Below are positions 11,901 through 24,149 of a DNA stretch of 64,000 nucleotides, in pieces. Position 1 is the first letter of the stretch, and each line of letters starts with the position of its first letter. The stretch spans positions 42,969 to 106,968 of the forward strand of contig SJOL01001927.1 in NCBI GenBank assembly GCA_004794785.1, read 5' to 3'. A program made the translations under genes and the position numbers. The notes under the pieces are model-generated. The model had not been told where the DNA came from. It saw nothing but the letters and a program-made list of their open reading frames with translations, and did no database searches. This DNA comes from Opisthorchis felineus. Its lineage: Eukaryota > Platyhelminthes > Trematoda > Opisthorchiida > Opisthorchiidae.

Positions 11901-14900
11901 AAACAACCCGACACGCTCAAACAAAGCTACTGAAATCGAGTCATGAGCAAAGATTGGAGCAAGTAGCGCTGGATGCACTTCTGACGCGGAAACTGGTGGT
12001 GAAAAATATGCTTGAACCTTATTTGCCTTCAAAAGTCAAGACCCCGTGCAGGTAACACCTGTACTGTTTAAGGTAATCCGAACAACGATTCAATAACCTT
12101 TAAAATAGGAGTGTAGTGCACCTTAATAGCGTATCGGGTAGAGGGTTCCCTAAGTTGAGCGGAGACGCATCGGAAGACGGGAACTGGACGACACACCCAG
12201 TAGAATGAAGTGCAAAGGATGGAAGGATGGAAGAACTACATCAGGTGGCAACGAGTTTCTACTTTGAAAATGTGCAAAACTCAAAGTTGGTGGGAGAGTG
12301 GCCCTAGCAGTAAAATTCTGAAACACCAGGGGTTGGTCAGAATTGGCAGCAGTTAGGTCTCTTGGAACTTCCTCAGTGGAAATACAGTCAAAAAAAGTGT
12401 TTTTAAAACCAGATAGACTTGTCGTCTGCTCAGCTAAGTGTACGACACTGCCACCCTCTTAGTTCAACTACAGCACATAGGACGGTCTTAGACCATAATG
12501 GAGCGGACATATGAAATTCATAAAGATCATTTGCCTGTAGAAATGGGATTACCTAACCAGAACACCATAAAAATGTTCTGTACGTCTTACACGCGAATAT
12601 AGTTCACAATTTGTCGACAGCCTACTACCGATTTCAGCCTGTTCGAGGCTGATCGGCTGGGCGTGGTTTCTAGAATTCAATTAGATTCCCACCATTTGAA
12701 CGTTGGTTTGTATGTAATTGGAACGACTTAATCCGTTGCGTTTTTGGATCGTGTAAATGTGAAATCCCATGGCATCTCTTACCAGTATCAACTGACTATT
12801 CGTTTTGGTGTTTTCTAGCGGAGTATTCAGCACTCATACAGCCCCATAGTTCATTTGCCTTTATTTCGTAAATTCACGTACAGATTGAATCGCTCCACCT
12901 TGGAAATGAGTCCAAGTCACCGAAGTTGTAATCCAAGGTTTTTTCGGCGGACCAAGCCGGATCTTTAATAAACACTTTGGTGCACTTTGGTGGACTCACA
13001 AAGCCGTTTGCAATGAGGTTGTTTTGGTTTGTGCACATTCACACTCAGACTCATTGCAGTAGGCGGTATTTGGGACGGTTGATATCGTCTAGCACTGGTG
13101 TCAGGGTGGCCTAATTGGATGGCCTGGACATGTTGCACACTGACTGCCCGACCACACACGATAGCTAATTCCATCCTACTACTCTATCCACTCAAGTTTT
13201 GTTTTATCACTCGTCTATGTAGTTTCACACGTCCTAAATGTGATTGAGGTCCTTTCCCCAGTGCTTGCCTAAAACTCCTCAATGTTAATTGGTATAGTGT
13301 GCCTAGTGTGCCAAGTATGGAAATAAATAAGTCGTATCCTAATCAGGCAAACAGTAAACCAAACACGATTTCAAGACACCGGTAATCTGTTGTGCTGATA
13401 GTTCTACAGACTGGTAGTCAACACACAACCCATTCCGTGTGACTGTTTAGTTGTATCTGGCTGTCTTTTGAATCTATCCATTTCACAGTGTCCCACGTTT
13501 ATATCTATCCCTCGTCAAACCTATTGGATAATTTGCATCTGGGCATTTCCAATATCAGGCCACTCTCCGTCCAAGCTACCACCATCACTGCCTCTATGTA
13601 AGTTGTAATACCAAGCTTAGCATCAATCCACACACAGCATTAAGTTGCACTGTTCAGTTTAAATGAGATTACGGACTTCTGGAACACATTCATTTCTATA
13701 AGTAGAGCAAATAGCCAACCAGTAACTGCGGTGGTGAAGCCGGTTTTATACACTTTTTCGGACAACTAAAAGAGTTGATACTCTTCGCTAGCGTGTTGTC
13801 TAAATACCATTTTCTTTTAGTCACGGTCAGTGATCTCGCGTTCTGTGCGTTGGTCTCTGCGAGGTTTGTTGATGAACCGTTAGGATGTCTACCATCACCC
13901 TGAGATATCAGGTAACTGTTTATCCCGTACCATGGCTTAGTTTGTTGGCCACAAAAAGGGCATGGACGTTCCTCCGGTTATTCTGAATGAAGGAAGCTCT
14001 ATGGGATTGGAACTGGGAAGCTTTTGACTGAGAGAAATAAATTACGGGCGTGAAATTTTGTGTAAACTGATGGACTGATTAATTCTTATTTACGGGTTAT
14101 TAAGGGACCAGATTGTAACTAGGAGGATAGATAAACCGCTCAGACGAGGAAGGCTTTAATCAACCCAGAAATGTTGCTTACCGCACAAGATCCACAGCTG
14201 AAGAGCCCGCAGACAGCGTAATCTGTTTTCTACGAGACAACGCCTCAAAAACCAGCGAATCTCAATGAGTTTTGCCAACTCAAGAAAGACTTTTATGATC
14301 GGGTACAATAATGCTCAGTTGTTTGCAAATCTGCTCAAAGGAGACAAACTCTCAGCTACGATCTAACGGTATGTCGTTCTGTTTTATCCCCCTCCCAGAT
14401 TAACTTAACCCAGTCAGCATTCCCTGTATGAAAGCGGAAGTTTGGGTCCAAACCTGAGATGGTGTGCTCGCAATCAGCGGTGTATTTGACCAAAATAGAA
14501 TACGGCCAGAGGGCATAAATTCTCGAATGAGAATATTCCATGTTAGTTTGTCAGCCAAAAACTCATCTGAGTGATTCAGACACCGCTAGACACATGACTA
14601 CATCAGCTGACTGATGGGGAGTGTCTTTGCATAAGCTGGATGAGGAATTTTGCGTTCAAGGTATACCCTCAAGTCCATTTCATTTTTTCTGCGTTCATAA
14701 GACTCGTATAAGGGAGCAGCCAGAGTTTTCGTTATCTTAACAGCATACCAAAAAAGACGGAGCGGAGAAAGTAGCGCCACCTATAGTCATACTGTGCAAT
14801 GCTATCGAACTTTTTGGGTTCCACGTTCTTACGTCTGCATCCACTCTTCTTACTGGACTGTTCGATGTAGGTTCTGTTATACTTCTTTGGGTTTATTAAT

Positions 14901-16720
14901 CGGTCTTGTCGATAAAAGTCTCATCGCGGCTGCAAACGAAACCTGCCAAACAACATGAAAAGCAAGGTAAGTGTACTGCCACTGGACGCACCTGAACAGG
15001 TCACACCTCAGCGATGTGACTGGTTCGTCCGACGCCTCCAAAGACGACGCAGAAACTCTCCTGGTTGTGTCGATCGACTGACCCTTCTATCAGGCCTTCC
15101 CAGTCGGGTAACGCCAAAGTCGCTTGAAATCAGCTGGAAAATTTTTGCACGGTTGTAGGTGGTTGCGGTATTCGTACAATCCACATTCATGTCAGTATCG
15201 TTTAAGTAGTCGCCCTCTTGTCCTGTCGCACATATTCTTGTTAGTCCACAGCAGAGAGGATAGGCACTGGTTTCGAGTTTCGCTGTGATTAGATCTCGTC
15301 ACCAAGATAGGATGATGACTGTTCAAAGGAGAGTGATGCGGATGTAAATTCTACGAATTCCACAACCATCTACAACAAACAGGTATTTCGGAGACATTAT
15401 GAGGGACATTTTGGATGAGTGGTAGTGTGTAGCTAACACAACTGCGCTGCGCATTTTCTCTGAGTAAGCGGTCAGCACAGCTCTCACTTTAAATTCATCT
15501 GAGAGATCCCTTTTGGTTTTAGTAGGATCTCTTCTACAGAACCGTAGCATATCTGGGATGTCTGTTTTTGATCACTTCTTCCATTTAATCGACTTCTCGA
15601 GGCATCCTAAACCTTCACTGTCCCTAGTGTTAGTTGTCGGAAGTAAATAATTGGCGAACTTGGCCAAGTGAACCCCCCATCCACTCGCATTTGTAAGCTA
15701 CTTGTTAGCAGCCGGTATTGCGAAGATATTGTGAAATCCATATTGGCTCCTGGTGTATTTGGCGCTATCCTCCGTAAACGACCTGAGGTTTACAAGAACC
15801 GTTTCCTACGTTAGGGTCTCGCTCAGTGAGAGGATGCCTTTTAGAATGAACCTACATTGGAGCATTTTCGAGACTTCTAATAAAAATCATTTTCTACTAA
15901 AGAAGTGATCTGTGCAAGTTTGTCCCCTTCTGCTCTCAAAGCGACTTCACCCGAGAGATTGGTGAAGGTTTTAGCGTTCTGTAGCAAAGATCACCAAAAT
16001 CTTTTATCCTATCGAGCGCTTGCAAACGAGTCAAAGAGTGCTTCCTCTTTTTTTCTGATTATAGCTCCACAGAATTTTGGCGGTCACCACCATTGGCCAG
16101 CACTTTGTTACCTAGGTGTTCATTCTATTGCAATAAGGGACACTCATCTATTTCTTTGCAGTCCTCGGCATTTAGGCTCAGAAATGACTTAGTTGAGAAA
16201 TCGTCCTTCAAATTATTCAGAAGCAGTGGGTACAATTTTATTTCAGAAACATTCAGAACAAGGTGCGATTGTGAACCTTGACACCCTATCCCACTCTGCT
16301 TCACTATAATCTATTTCAGTCGGGGACTAAATTTAACAGGATGAGAGAAATTCGGACATAATTTAGCTGCTACCATGTTTATGTTGGTATGCTCACCCAT
16401 GAGTTGCAGAATATGCCCTATCGGACTTTGTTTGTACTTTAGTTTGACAGTTCAGATGTTCGATTTCAACTGGCTGGAGTTCAGATGTAGTATTATACAG
16501 TTGTAACGTCGGCTTTATACAAATTAGCTCCTAATCGGATTTCGCACTGCGGCAATCGAAAAGCAGGACACTTCAGTCCTCTGTTCGAAGTGCGCTGTCA
16601 TGTCTTTCAGAGACATGTGTGGTCATGTGAATCTCATGGCTCGCTCCAAGGATCACACGAGGAACTGCCTTGTAGAAATAACATGATTGTTCCCTTCTAC
16701 CTATGATAAAATGGATTTGG
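8991..16720. other. Long unassigned stretch
   Basis: Nearly 8 kb in which no exon, RNA gene or retroelement protein could be supported on either strand. Short frames of 60-117 codons occur at the density expected by chance. Very old repeats or untranslated gene regions cannot be excluded. Confidence 0.35.
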
Positions 16721-16724
16721 TTTT

Positions 16725-16885
16725 TCTACGACGTTCGTGGCTGAACGGTTAAGTGTTCAACTACTAGCTGGGAGGTTGCGATACCCCCTGGGGTTCCGTG
16801 AAATGCGCACTGCTGATGAGTCCCAATAAGGATGAAACAACTGTACAGTGCTCGACTTTTCAGCATAAATTGGCTTCACTTACAG
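16725..16885 (+). mobile_element. Hammerhead-bearing tRNA-type SINE, single copy
   Basis: The 5' part has an A-box-like TGGCTGAACGGTTAAG and a degraded B-box (GGTTGCGATACCCC), followed by a hammerhead ribozyme (16805-16853) and a tail CAGCATAAATTGGCTTCACTTA. The whole unit aligns with both arms at 41617-42310, which share GAACGGTCAAG, CGGGTTCGAAACTC, AAACAGCTGTACAGTGC and GGCTTTTCAGC. The plan (pol III promoter, ribozyme, short tail) is that of schistosome SM-alpha SINEs, although outside the catalytic core the sequence is its own family. The extreme 5' part seen in the inverted pair appears to be absent here. Confidence 0.75.
16805..16853 (+). ncRNA. Type I hammerhead ribozyme
   Basis: All core elements can be placed. 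CUGAUGA is at 16813-16819. Stem II is GUCC (16820-16823) with GGAU (16830-16833), closed by the loop CAAUAA, with one G-U pair. GAA is at 16834-16836. A two-pair stem III, AC/GU, is at 16837-16838 and 16843-16844 around AACU. The cleavage nucleotide is A16845, giving a GUA site. Stem I pairs GCACUG (16807-16812) perfectly with CAGUGC (16846-16851). A very short stem III is typical of retroelement hammerheads and usually means weak activity as a monomer. Self-cleavage is predicted from the structure, not shown. Confidence 0.8.
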
Positions 16886-16889
16886 TACA

Positions 16890-17365
16890 AAATCTCAAGT
16901 AAAATTTCCAAATCCCCTTAAATAACTAACATCCGTTGATTGTTCCATATTTGGTAACCTGTTCTGTAATGCTTGACAAGAAGTTCCGCGATCCTCCCGC
17001 CACTCGCCGCTGTTTCAGTCTGGCGTGCGATATTACCTTTTCTGAGCATAAGGTGAGAGTTGTTAAGAAAGACGTCCTGCCTTTAATTTAACACGCTGTC
17101 ACGAAGATACTGGACCTTACCGAGGTACGACGCTTTGTGTGCCCCCGTGACCCGCTGAGCCATGCTGGATAGTATCCGAGTCTCCCATACCAGGTTAGTC
17201 AACGGTTAGACTTCTGACCAAAACAGTCTCCTGGCCCTCCAGTATGGGGATTGGAACAGGTGTGGCGACTTGTTCTATGAAAATGGTAACGCACTTGCAT
17301 TTCCTGCCAAACACCGCTGCCTTGCGGTTAGGCTTTTGAGCCAAAGGCTTTGGTCGACGAACCTA
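16890..17365. other. Unassigned spacer
   Basis: Lies between the hammerhead SINE and the RTE element. Nothing recognisable. Confidence 0.35.
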
Positions 17366-17369
17366 ATCG

Positions 17370-19600
17370 TCTTCCTGTCTAGGTCCGGGCGCCCTAGCAG
17401 TAGCCCATGTACAAATATGAACTACACACATACAAAAAAGCTAGTACCACATCGGCCTTGGCGTGGTCAACAGCCGGGTCGCCTTACTTGCCGCATACAG
17501 CAGGGCGGGTAAGTGAAAACATGCTACTGCTGACGCCTCCCTTTCCCTCTTCTACCCTACCCCACTCAAATTTGGATACTCTCTCAGCAGGTCCCGTCAC
17601 TAGGACCGACCGTTTTGGTCGCCCTGCATCACACTTAGCTTTCAAACCCCGGAAGCCTGTCTACTTAGCCGTCTTTAATGTTCGCACATTGAAGCAATCA
17701 GGACAACAGGTGGCTCTTGCTCGTACGCTGGATTCCCTCTGTAATGATGTATGCTGTCTGTCACAAACAAGGATACAGGACGCAAGTACTGTGATAGAAC
17801 TGACTGCCCCCTCACTCTCTTCCAGGTTCCAGCTGCGCGCCTTTGGTGATGCTGAGGCCGCTTCAGTTGGATATGCTGGGGGGTATCGTATTGAGCGACC
17901 AAGCAGAAGCGTCTCTACTTGATTGGATCATACGAAACTATCAGCACCGGCTCCTCGAACGCCTGCCGAACGGCCTGATGTCGGATATAAACGGCCACGG
18001 TGAAAATATAACCAAAGCGCCACTCAGGGCCGGAGTTGCTGTTTACGGTACAACCCAGCCAACCTCATCCAAACATTTTATCTCTGATAGGAAAATGTCT
18101 TTGCTGAAGGCCCGGTGACAGATTTCTCCTGGCCGCAAACACAACCCCACCCGACGCCAGGTAAAACTGAGTGTCCGTACAGGCCGTGAAGCTTGGTGGA
18201 CCCTAAAGGCAGAAGAGATTAGAGGTAAAAAACGCTGTAAACTTACGCAATCTGTCCCATTTTATGCGTTTGACAGGTCCTCAGCAGCCTCTTGTCAGCG
18301 AAACAATCAGAGACCAAAATGGTCCATGATATCCAGCAAGAGAGAACATTTGGACCGCCGGACACAGTATTTCGAAAAGGAATTCAGTTGGTCACCCGCT
18401 ACCTCCAATCCGGAATCCAAACGGTCAATGCTGTTAACTACACTTGCTCAACAGGGTATGTCCCAGACGTTTGTGAACATAGTCCGATCCCCATATTCAA
18501 ATACCTCTAGCCGTGTGAAGGTGTATGCTGAGCTCTCCGAAAGCTTCCCTATGAAAAGTGGTGTCCGACAAGGATGTCGATTCTCTCCATTCTTGTTCAA
18601 CTTCGTCATTGATGAAATAATGAAGCGAACGCTAGGTCTTCAAAACCCCGGTGTTCAAATTATCGCTGGTGAGAACTTTGTCGATATGCAGTACGCAGAC
18701 GACATCTCCCTCATCTTTGAAAACCAAGGCGAAGCACAAGCCCTGCTGAATAGACTGATCACCATCATACCATCTTTTAGCATACGCCTTGCACCTTCAA
18801 AGTGCAAAGTCATGCTTCAGAACGCGCAGTCTGCGAACATATCCCTTACAATTCAAGGAGAATCACTGGAGGTTGTGGAAAATTTTACATACCTCGGTAG
18901 TTGTATTAGCTCTGACGTAATTGTCTGATGAAGTCAGTGCAAGAATCTCAAGGGCTCGAATCACGTTTGCTAATTTGCGTCACTTGTGGCGTCAAAAAAG
19001 GCATCTCACTAGATCTTAAGGGTCGTGTGTATCAGGCTACAGTAAGGGTTGTGTTGTTGTATGGGTGCGAGACATGGCCTCTGCGGACAGACGATGTGGA
19101 ACGTCTTCAGGTTTTTGACCACCGATGCCTCACAAGCGTGGCTGGTTTCGGATGACGTCAGCGTTAGTAACGAGGTGATTAGAAAACGGGTATCTGGTTG
19201 TGCAGCAGGTACTTAATTCGCGGGAAACATCCAGTAACATCAACTGCGGTGGCTTGGTTATGTGCTACGCAAGACGGAGCACCGTCTACCGGGACGAGTG
19301 TTGTTCTCTGTGTCCCTCAGAATGGCGCAAACCACGATGTGGCAGAAGGGCGTGAAAGAGATGACTGAGTTTGAGTACTGTACACCTTCCAGGATGGAGT
19401 TACCGTGACTCCGTCTATGGTTGGTGTTCGTGCTTTCAGTTTCTTCCGAGATTGTCTGACTGAGCGCCTGGGTGTGCAGGCATCCCAAAATTCTTACGAT
19501 AGGCCAACACCAGGTCCCCTCCCTCCCCCATTCATTTTTCACTCTGGGGTTTCAAATATAATTAGATAAACTTCATGTTTGTACGGCAGTGAAGCATCAG
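17370..19600 (+). mobile_element. RTE-type retrotransposon, best-preserved copy with internal deletions
   Basis: From 5' to 3' it has a GC-rich leader (17370-17510; the same leader occurs in the reversed copy at 30070-29830); an apurinic endonuclease N-terminus at 17640-17890 (LAVFNVRTLKQSGQQ, then DVCCLSQTRIQD); a short linker at 18120-18420 (EAWWTLKAEE, YFEKEFSW); reverse transcriptase at 18430-18930 (SGVRQGCRFSPFLFNFVIDE, YADD at 18692-18703, then GSCISSD); and a C-terminal block at 18930-19160 ([17 protein letters not shown]), trailing into GWLGYVL-like and GQ..TWQKGVKE remnants by 19370. Most of the endonuclease and the 5' half of the RT are deleted, and stops occur at 17920, 18118 and 18926. 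It is therefore inactive although the YADD site survives. The 3' flank around 19577 (TTGTACGGCAGTGAAG) recurs at 27024 after another RTE copy and may mark the shared 3' UTR. Confidence 0.9.
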
Positions 19601-19609
19601 TGTCAAAAT

Positions 19610-21445
19610 TGATGTTGTTGTCTCTGATGAATTTTACACGTGTAGAATACAGCTCTGACACGAATACTTTTGATGTTTATTCGAGATCCCACTCAGTCAG
19701 ACGTCTGATTTGTACTAGCAGTGAAAAATAGACATTCACTCAAGGGCGATAAATACCAACAAGGTTTCATAAAGGAAACTACTCACAAGGTTGCTGTTCA
19801 CTAAAAGCAAGCTAAGCGTTCGCTTAGGCTGATATCATTTCTGAATGTTCCAGGGGATAAGGGGAATACGATAGTAAAATTGCAGCAAATAAACAACAGC
19901 AGGCTTGTCAGTTGTATTTTTGGCAGTTTCGTCCGCTTTTCTGCCGAAGGAAGTTTATGAAACCTCTGCATTGTTCTGATCTGATTGCAGTTTGTTAATC
20001 ATATTTATGTAAACAAGGCTGAGAAGATTCGTTCTCCGTGGGATGTCAACCACTTCTGACGAAAACAGTTTGATACTGAGTCGACCGTTGATACTCAAGC
20101 AAAATTATAACGGAAACATCCCCTGATATTTCTTTCTAGCTGACAAACACTACTGTAATGAGACCATCTCGATATTGCAATTCATTTCATGTCAACCATA
20201 AGATAATGACCCCTCTCAAGCGTTCTGTTCGCTGCGGCGTTAATGAAAGTGGACGGTTGCTTTGCCTTTCAGTTGAAAGCTCCTAATTCCGCGTATTTGC
20301 AGGTGGTTGCTGGTTACATATAAATCAATTTGACTACTCTGTAACCCCGGCTACGTAAGTGGACTGAACGTCAGAATTCGTATGGTTCTTCTAAGGTTGG
20401 TTATTTGTAAATACGCCTAATCGCGTGATCCAAAATCACCACGACGTCGGATACAGGAAAGGTAGAAAGTATACTGCCATTCGGTGAATGTGCTAGGCGT
20501 ACACAGGCCGAAAGCAAAGGCTGAACATGGTCAGTTCGAGAATCCAGAAAGATGAGACGTAAAGTTGCATTGTCTCTAGCTGTTACATACTACGACGAGG
20601 AAATGTTTTTTTCACTACGTATAGCCTCTCCTCACTAAGACTGTCCTGACTGTGACCATATAGATCGACAAGCGGATTTGAACTACTCTGGTAAACGAGT
20701 TCCACGTTTTACGCCACCGGCGCATCCAAATCAACTGTCTAGCTGGACTATTTCATAATCTTTCTCTTTGGAAGTAAAAACAAGGCCAAACTATACGCAG
20801 TCATTTGTGGTTCAAAACCTGCCTGGGTTCACTTCTGCCGGTGTAGTATAGAGTGTCTACCACTTTGGATGATTCCTAAGTGAGTATTGGCTATGTACAA
20901 CCTTGCTTACTGAGCTTCGGCTCATGAACTTTCTTTGTTTTCCATCCACAGAAGTTGCGGTGAACACCTGCCTTTCGAGAATCACTGTACCCTGGTGCTT
21001 CCATAGCGTGCACACAACACCTGTAGAACGCCAGTAGTCGTTATCTCGCGTTACATAGCCATCGCTAAACGAATACCAACCTTCTCAGACTAAAGTACCT
21101 TCTTGGTAGCTGGCTGTGGTATTTATTTTCAAAAGTCACATCCCAACTGACAGAGTAGGACAACAAGCAATCGGTGATCTGCGCCGTCCAAGTGGCGAGC
21201 AGAATGTATGACTGGGCTCAGAAGCAAGAGAAAACGCACCGGTGGCATTCGTTCAGCTGTGGTAATATAACAAGACTACTGTTGCTTCACCCATCAATAA
21301 CGAGATATAAAAGTGAAATACGCCAGCAAAAGCAACTTCTTGTGACGTCTCGTGACACTACCCCGGTGGTGGTGTTCAGTGGCTACGCTGTCTAAGCAGC
21401 AACATGCGACCGCTGACACTCTCCATATTTCGTCTCGGTTACCTT
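19610..21445. other. Unassigned stretch upstream of the plus-strand multi-exon gene
   Basis: No strong coding signal. Earlier exons and the promoter of the gene that ends at 22563 may lie here. A frame from 21174 to 21395 (start of translation not defined) looks mildly protein-like but has no clean splice borders. Confidence 0.3.
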
Positions 21446-21448
21446 TAG

Positions 21449-22563
21449 ACCCCTCTCCTTCCCTGGTCGAGTCATTCTTCTGTGGGACTCATCTGTAGGC
21501 ATCAGACATCCACTCAGGGAAGTGACCATTCAGGCGTCATACCTCACGTCTGCTGATTTATATGATCTATTCAGCCACTGTTCTCCTGTTTCTATTGTAA
21601 GCTTTATCGTACGCGTTGTCGACCAGTTCGACCAAAATGCCGTTCTTCTGTGCACTCGGGATACTTTTCGGACATCTGCTGTACCCCTGGAAATCGAATA
21701 CAGGATCCAAACACAGCAGTTGAGCATATGATACGCTATCCCTCCGAAATCCGTCTACTACGAACTTCGATCGATGCTACAGCTACTGAACTGGGTTGCG
21801 CTAATGTTGGTTTTACCCTAAGTTAGCAAACTGAGACCTCCTCACTCGAGTGGATGCTTGTAAATAGCTGATACTGTGCCGACCGACCCTCCGCTATAGG
21901 GACTCGCACTCGTCGAACTACAGAACGTTTGTTGACCTTACTTATGCACCATCGAGCTGTAGCTATGATCCATGGAAAAGATGCCTGCCGATCTAGCCAC
22001 CGTCTTGTCCACAACGAAGAGTTCATGTATGGTCACAGTAGTGGATAATTTAGTGCCTAGTTAGGACAATTCAGTTCAGCAGAGGCACATCTTGGCAGTA
22101 TGCTCAGTCTGGACACAAAACGTAATGATATTGCTGAGCAGTTCTCGTGGCTTCGTACCGGCCGCCAGTTTTTTCAGTAGCACTGAATTTTGACACAGCG
22201 ATAAGCGGTGATGCTGAGAAACTTAAACCGGCGTAAACTATGTACATAGTTGAAGCAAGTGTTTTGGTAATTGTGGCATTGATCAGGTGACTCGCATAAA
22301 TTAGCCAACTAGTGTCTGTTATATATTGTCTCTACTCTTTATTTATATAACTTGCTTTTTATACGTCCACGACTGAGGAGAGTAAAAAAACAGTTAGCAC
22401 ATCGCAGCGTAGGTCTTCTGTCAGTTCTAATAAAACAGTGAGTGCCGTTGTGCCACCTGGCGTTCCATTGCTTGCGAGCAACCTTGGAGTAAAGTTGGTT
22501 ACAAAGCAATCAGCTATCGATGGTGCCGTCCAGACCTTAGTTGTCGAGCAGCAAACGGTTTGA
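21449..22563 (+). CDS. 3' part of an unrecognised multi-exon protein gene
   Basis: Five exons keep one frame across all junctions: A 21449-21596 (acceptor TTACCTTTAG, donor GTAAGC), B 21704-21821 (acceptor AATACAG, weak donor GTTAGC), C 21900-22037 (acceptor CCGCTATAG, donor GTAGTG), D 22080-22176 (acceptor TTCAGTTCAG, donor GTAGCA) and E 22383-22563, ending in TGA. The C-D intron is only 42 bp. Exon A encodes PLSFPGRVILLWDSSVGIRH and more; B-D look helical (RLLRTSIDATATEL, RTTERLLTLLMHH, SLDTKRNDIAEQFSWLR); E is Ser/Lys-rich, then PPGVPLLASNLG and ends VQTLVVEQQTV. The helical part faintly recalls the C-terminal region of nucleoporin Nup54, which is too weak for a name. The 5' exons were not found. 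Junction B is the least certain. Confidence 0.5.
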
Positions 22564-22717
22564 GGGCGGATTAGAGGGTAGTTATCAAGATATATTAACA
22601 AAGATTTCACATTGGGGATTGACTAGTGGGGAGGGGAGAGGCCATTTAACGCAACGGGGTACGGCAATTTCGGCAGAAGGGCAATCCAGGTCCATTCGCA
22701 GTACCACAAGATCTAAA

Positions 22718-22731
22718 AATAAAGCAATAAA
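22718..22731 (+). terminator. Tandem AATAAA polyadenylation signals
   Basis: AATAAA occurs at 22718-22723 and again at 22726-22731, about 155 bases after the TGA at 22561-22563. This is the expected place for the 3' end of the multi-exon gene and supports the strand assigned to it. Confidence 0.6.
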
Positions 22732-22749
22732 ACAAAAACGATGTATAGG

Positions 22750-23600
22750 CTAACAAAACGAAACATCACGACGGTGCGTTCGGGAAATCGGATGAATCTA
22801 TCAACCAAACGCACACATTTACATGTATCCAGCCTGATCCTGTACTCCCTTCGATCGACCGACCTGCATGCGTTCATGATGGGTGACCACTAAATCACTG
22901 AATGGAACAAGCCAACTACTCAGCTTGCGCATGATTGTCGGACAGTTCGAAGGAACACATGTTAGAGTTGCAAAGATGTGCAGCGAAAGGATGGCAAGAC
23001 GAAGCGGGAACTCGCGTACAAGCTGCAAGCAGAATACGCGATCGCAGAATGGTACAGTGCGTAAAAGCATATAGGTCATTCTGAGTGCGCCACAATGAGT
23101 TTCGGCACAGTACTGCTGTATAAGCAAACTAAAGTAATAACCCCCCGAGGCGATGTGTCAAATTCCCAACAAAACAGCTAACACGGTTGAAATCAAGGCT
23201 ACATCAGCTGCAGTAATGCGGGGCTGGGCAAACATCCATCCACATAGGAAACAATCATTGGGAACGGTTTCTTGCGTTGTCAACAATACGCAGCCGAGGA
23301 TCCGTCCAATGTAGATGCGACAGGTGACGCGACAAAGCCAGTGAATGCAATTTTACTCGTGCTCAATGGTATGACCTTGTTAGGGTCCCATCCGGGACAA
23401 AATATTACTAGTTATGGGATAAGTCACGACCGCACACTTTAAAAGTTACTGGTATTAGAAGTGGATTACGGTTTCTAGCAGCGTGATTTACGACGTCTGA
23501 CTTGGCTTGGTTAAGAGCAACTTCCTCTCTGTCTTCGATGCTAAACAGGCCCCATTTTCCTCTCACAATCACAGTAGTTCAAAAATGTCCGCAACATTGA
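22750..23600. other. Unassigned spacer
   Basis: A 102-codon open frame on the minus strand (23127-22819) has no recognised domain. No repeat landmarks were identified. Confidence 0.35.
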
Positions 23601-23605
23601 AGTGT

Positions 23606-23808
23606 GTGCTCGAGAGAGCATAGTGGTTAAAGCGCGAATTTACTGACTGGGAGGTCTGTGGTTCGAACCCAACCTCTGCACCTCGACTGCTCTGGTCTGG
23701 GTCTGGGCAACCTGGCAGTATCTCAACCCTCTTGCTTCCTTTGGGTGGCATGGCAGCTAGGCACCGAAAAACCGTTACGGATGAACGATTGTTTTTATTA
23801 TTAGCATG
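23606..23808 (+). mobile_element. tRNA-derived SINE (family A), copy 2
   Basis: The most complete copy. It has the A-box-like GAGCATAGTGGTTAAAGCGC, the B-box GTGGTTCGAACCCAACC, the body (TCTGGGCAACCTGGCAGTATCTCAACC split over two lines of homology), GGCACCGAAAAA, and a tail TGTTTTTATTATTA. The TTATT-type tail resembles the 3' tails of the LINE copies in this window, which may supply the reverse transcriptase. Confidence 0.8.
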
Positions 23809-24149
23809 TGTGCCAGAGATGCCTGGGCAAGGTCCTAAAGGCGTTTCAGGGCAAATCTACCATGTACAGGTTCAAAGAGCTTACTACACGGCTGGTCCTG
23901 CTTACTTACCTAATTGCCAATCGTTTAAAAATCCCCCTTGCGAGCGGGTTGTCTGAATGCGTGTTTAGAGGGGCACGAACCCCGGAACGATTGTAATAAG
24001 CTAGCACTAGATTCCTTCCATATCCTTGTTTATTCTTTTTTACAGTAAGGCTGTCAATTAAATTATGATTGCACGGATGAGAACACCGATGATGTACCAC
24101 CAATGATGAGCCCAAATGAGATCAGATATCCAGAAGGCGGACCTTGACT

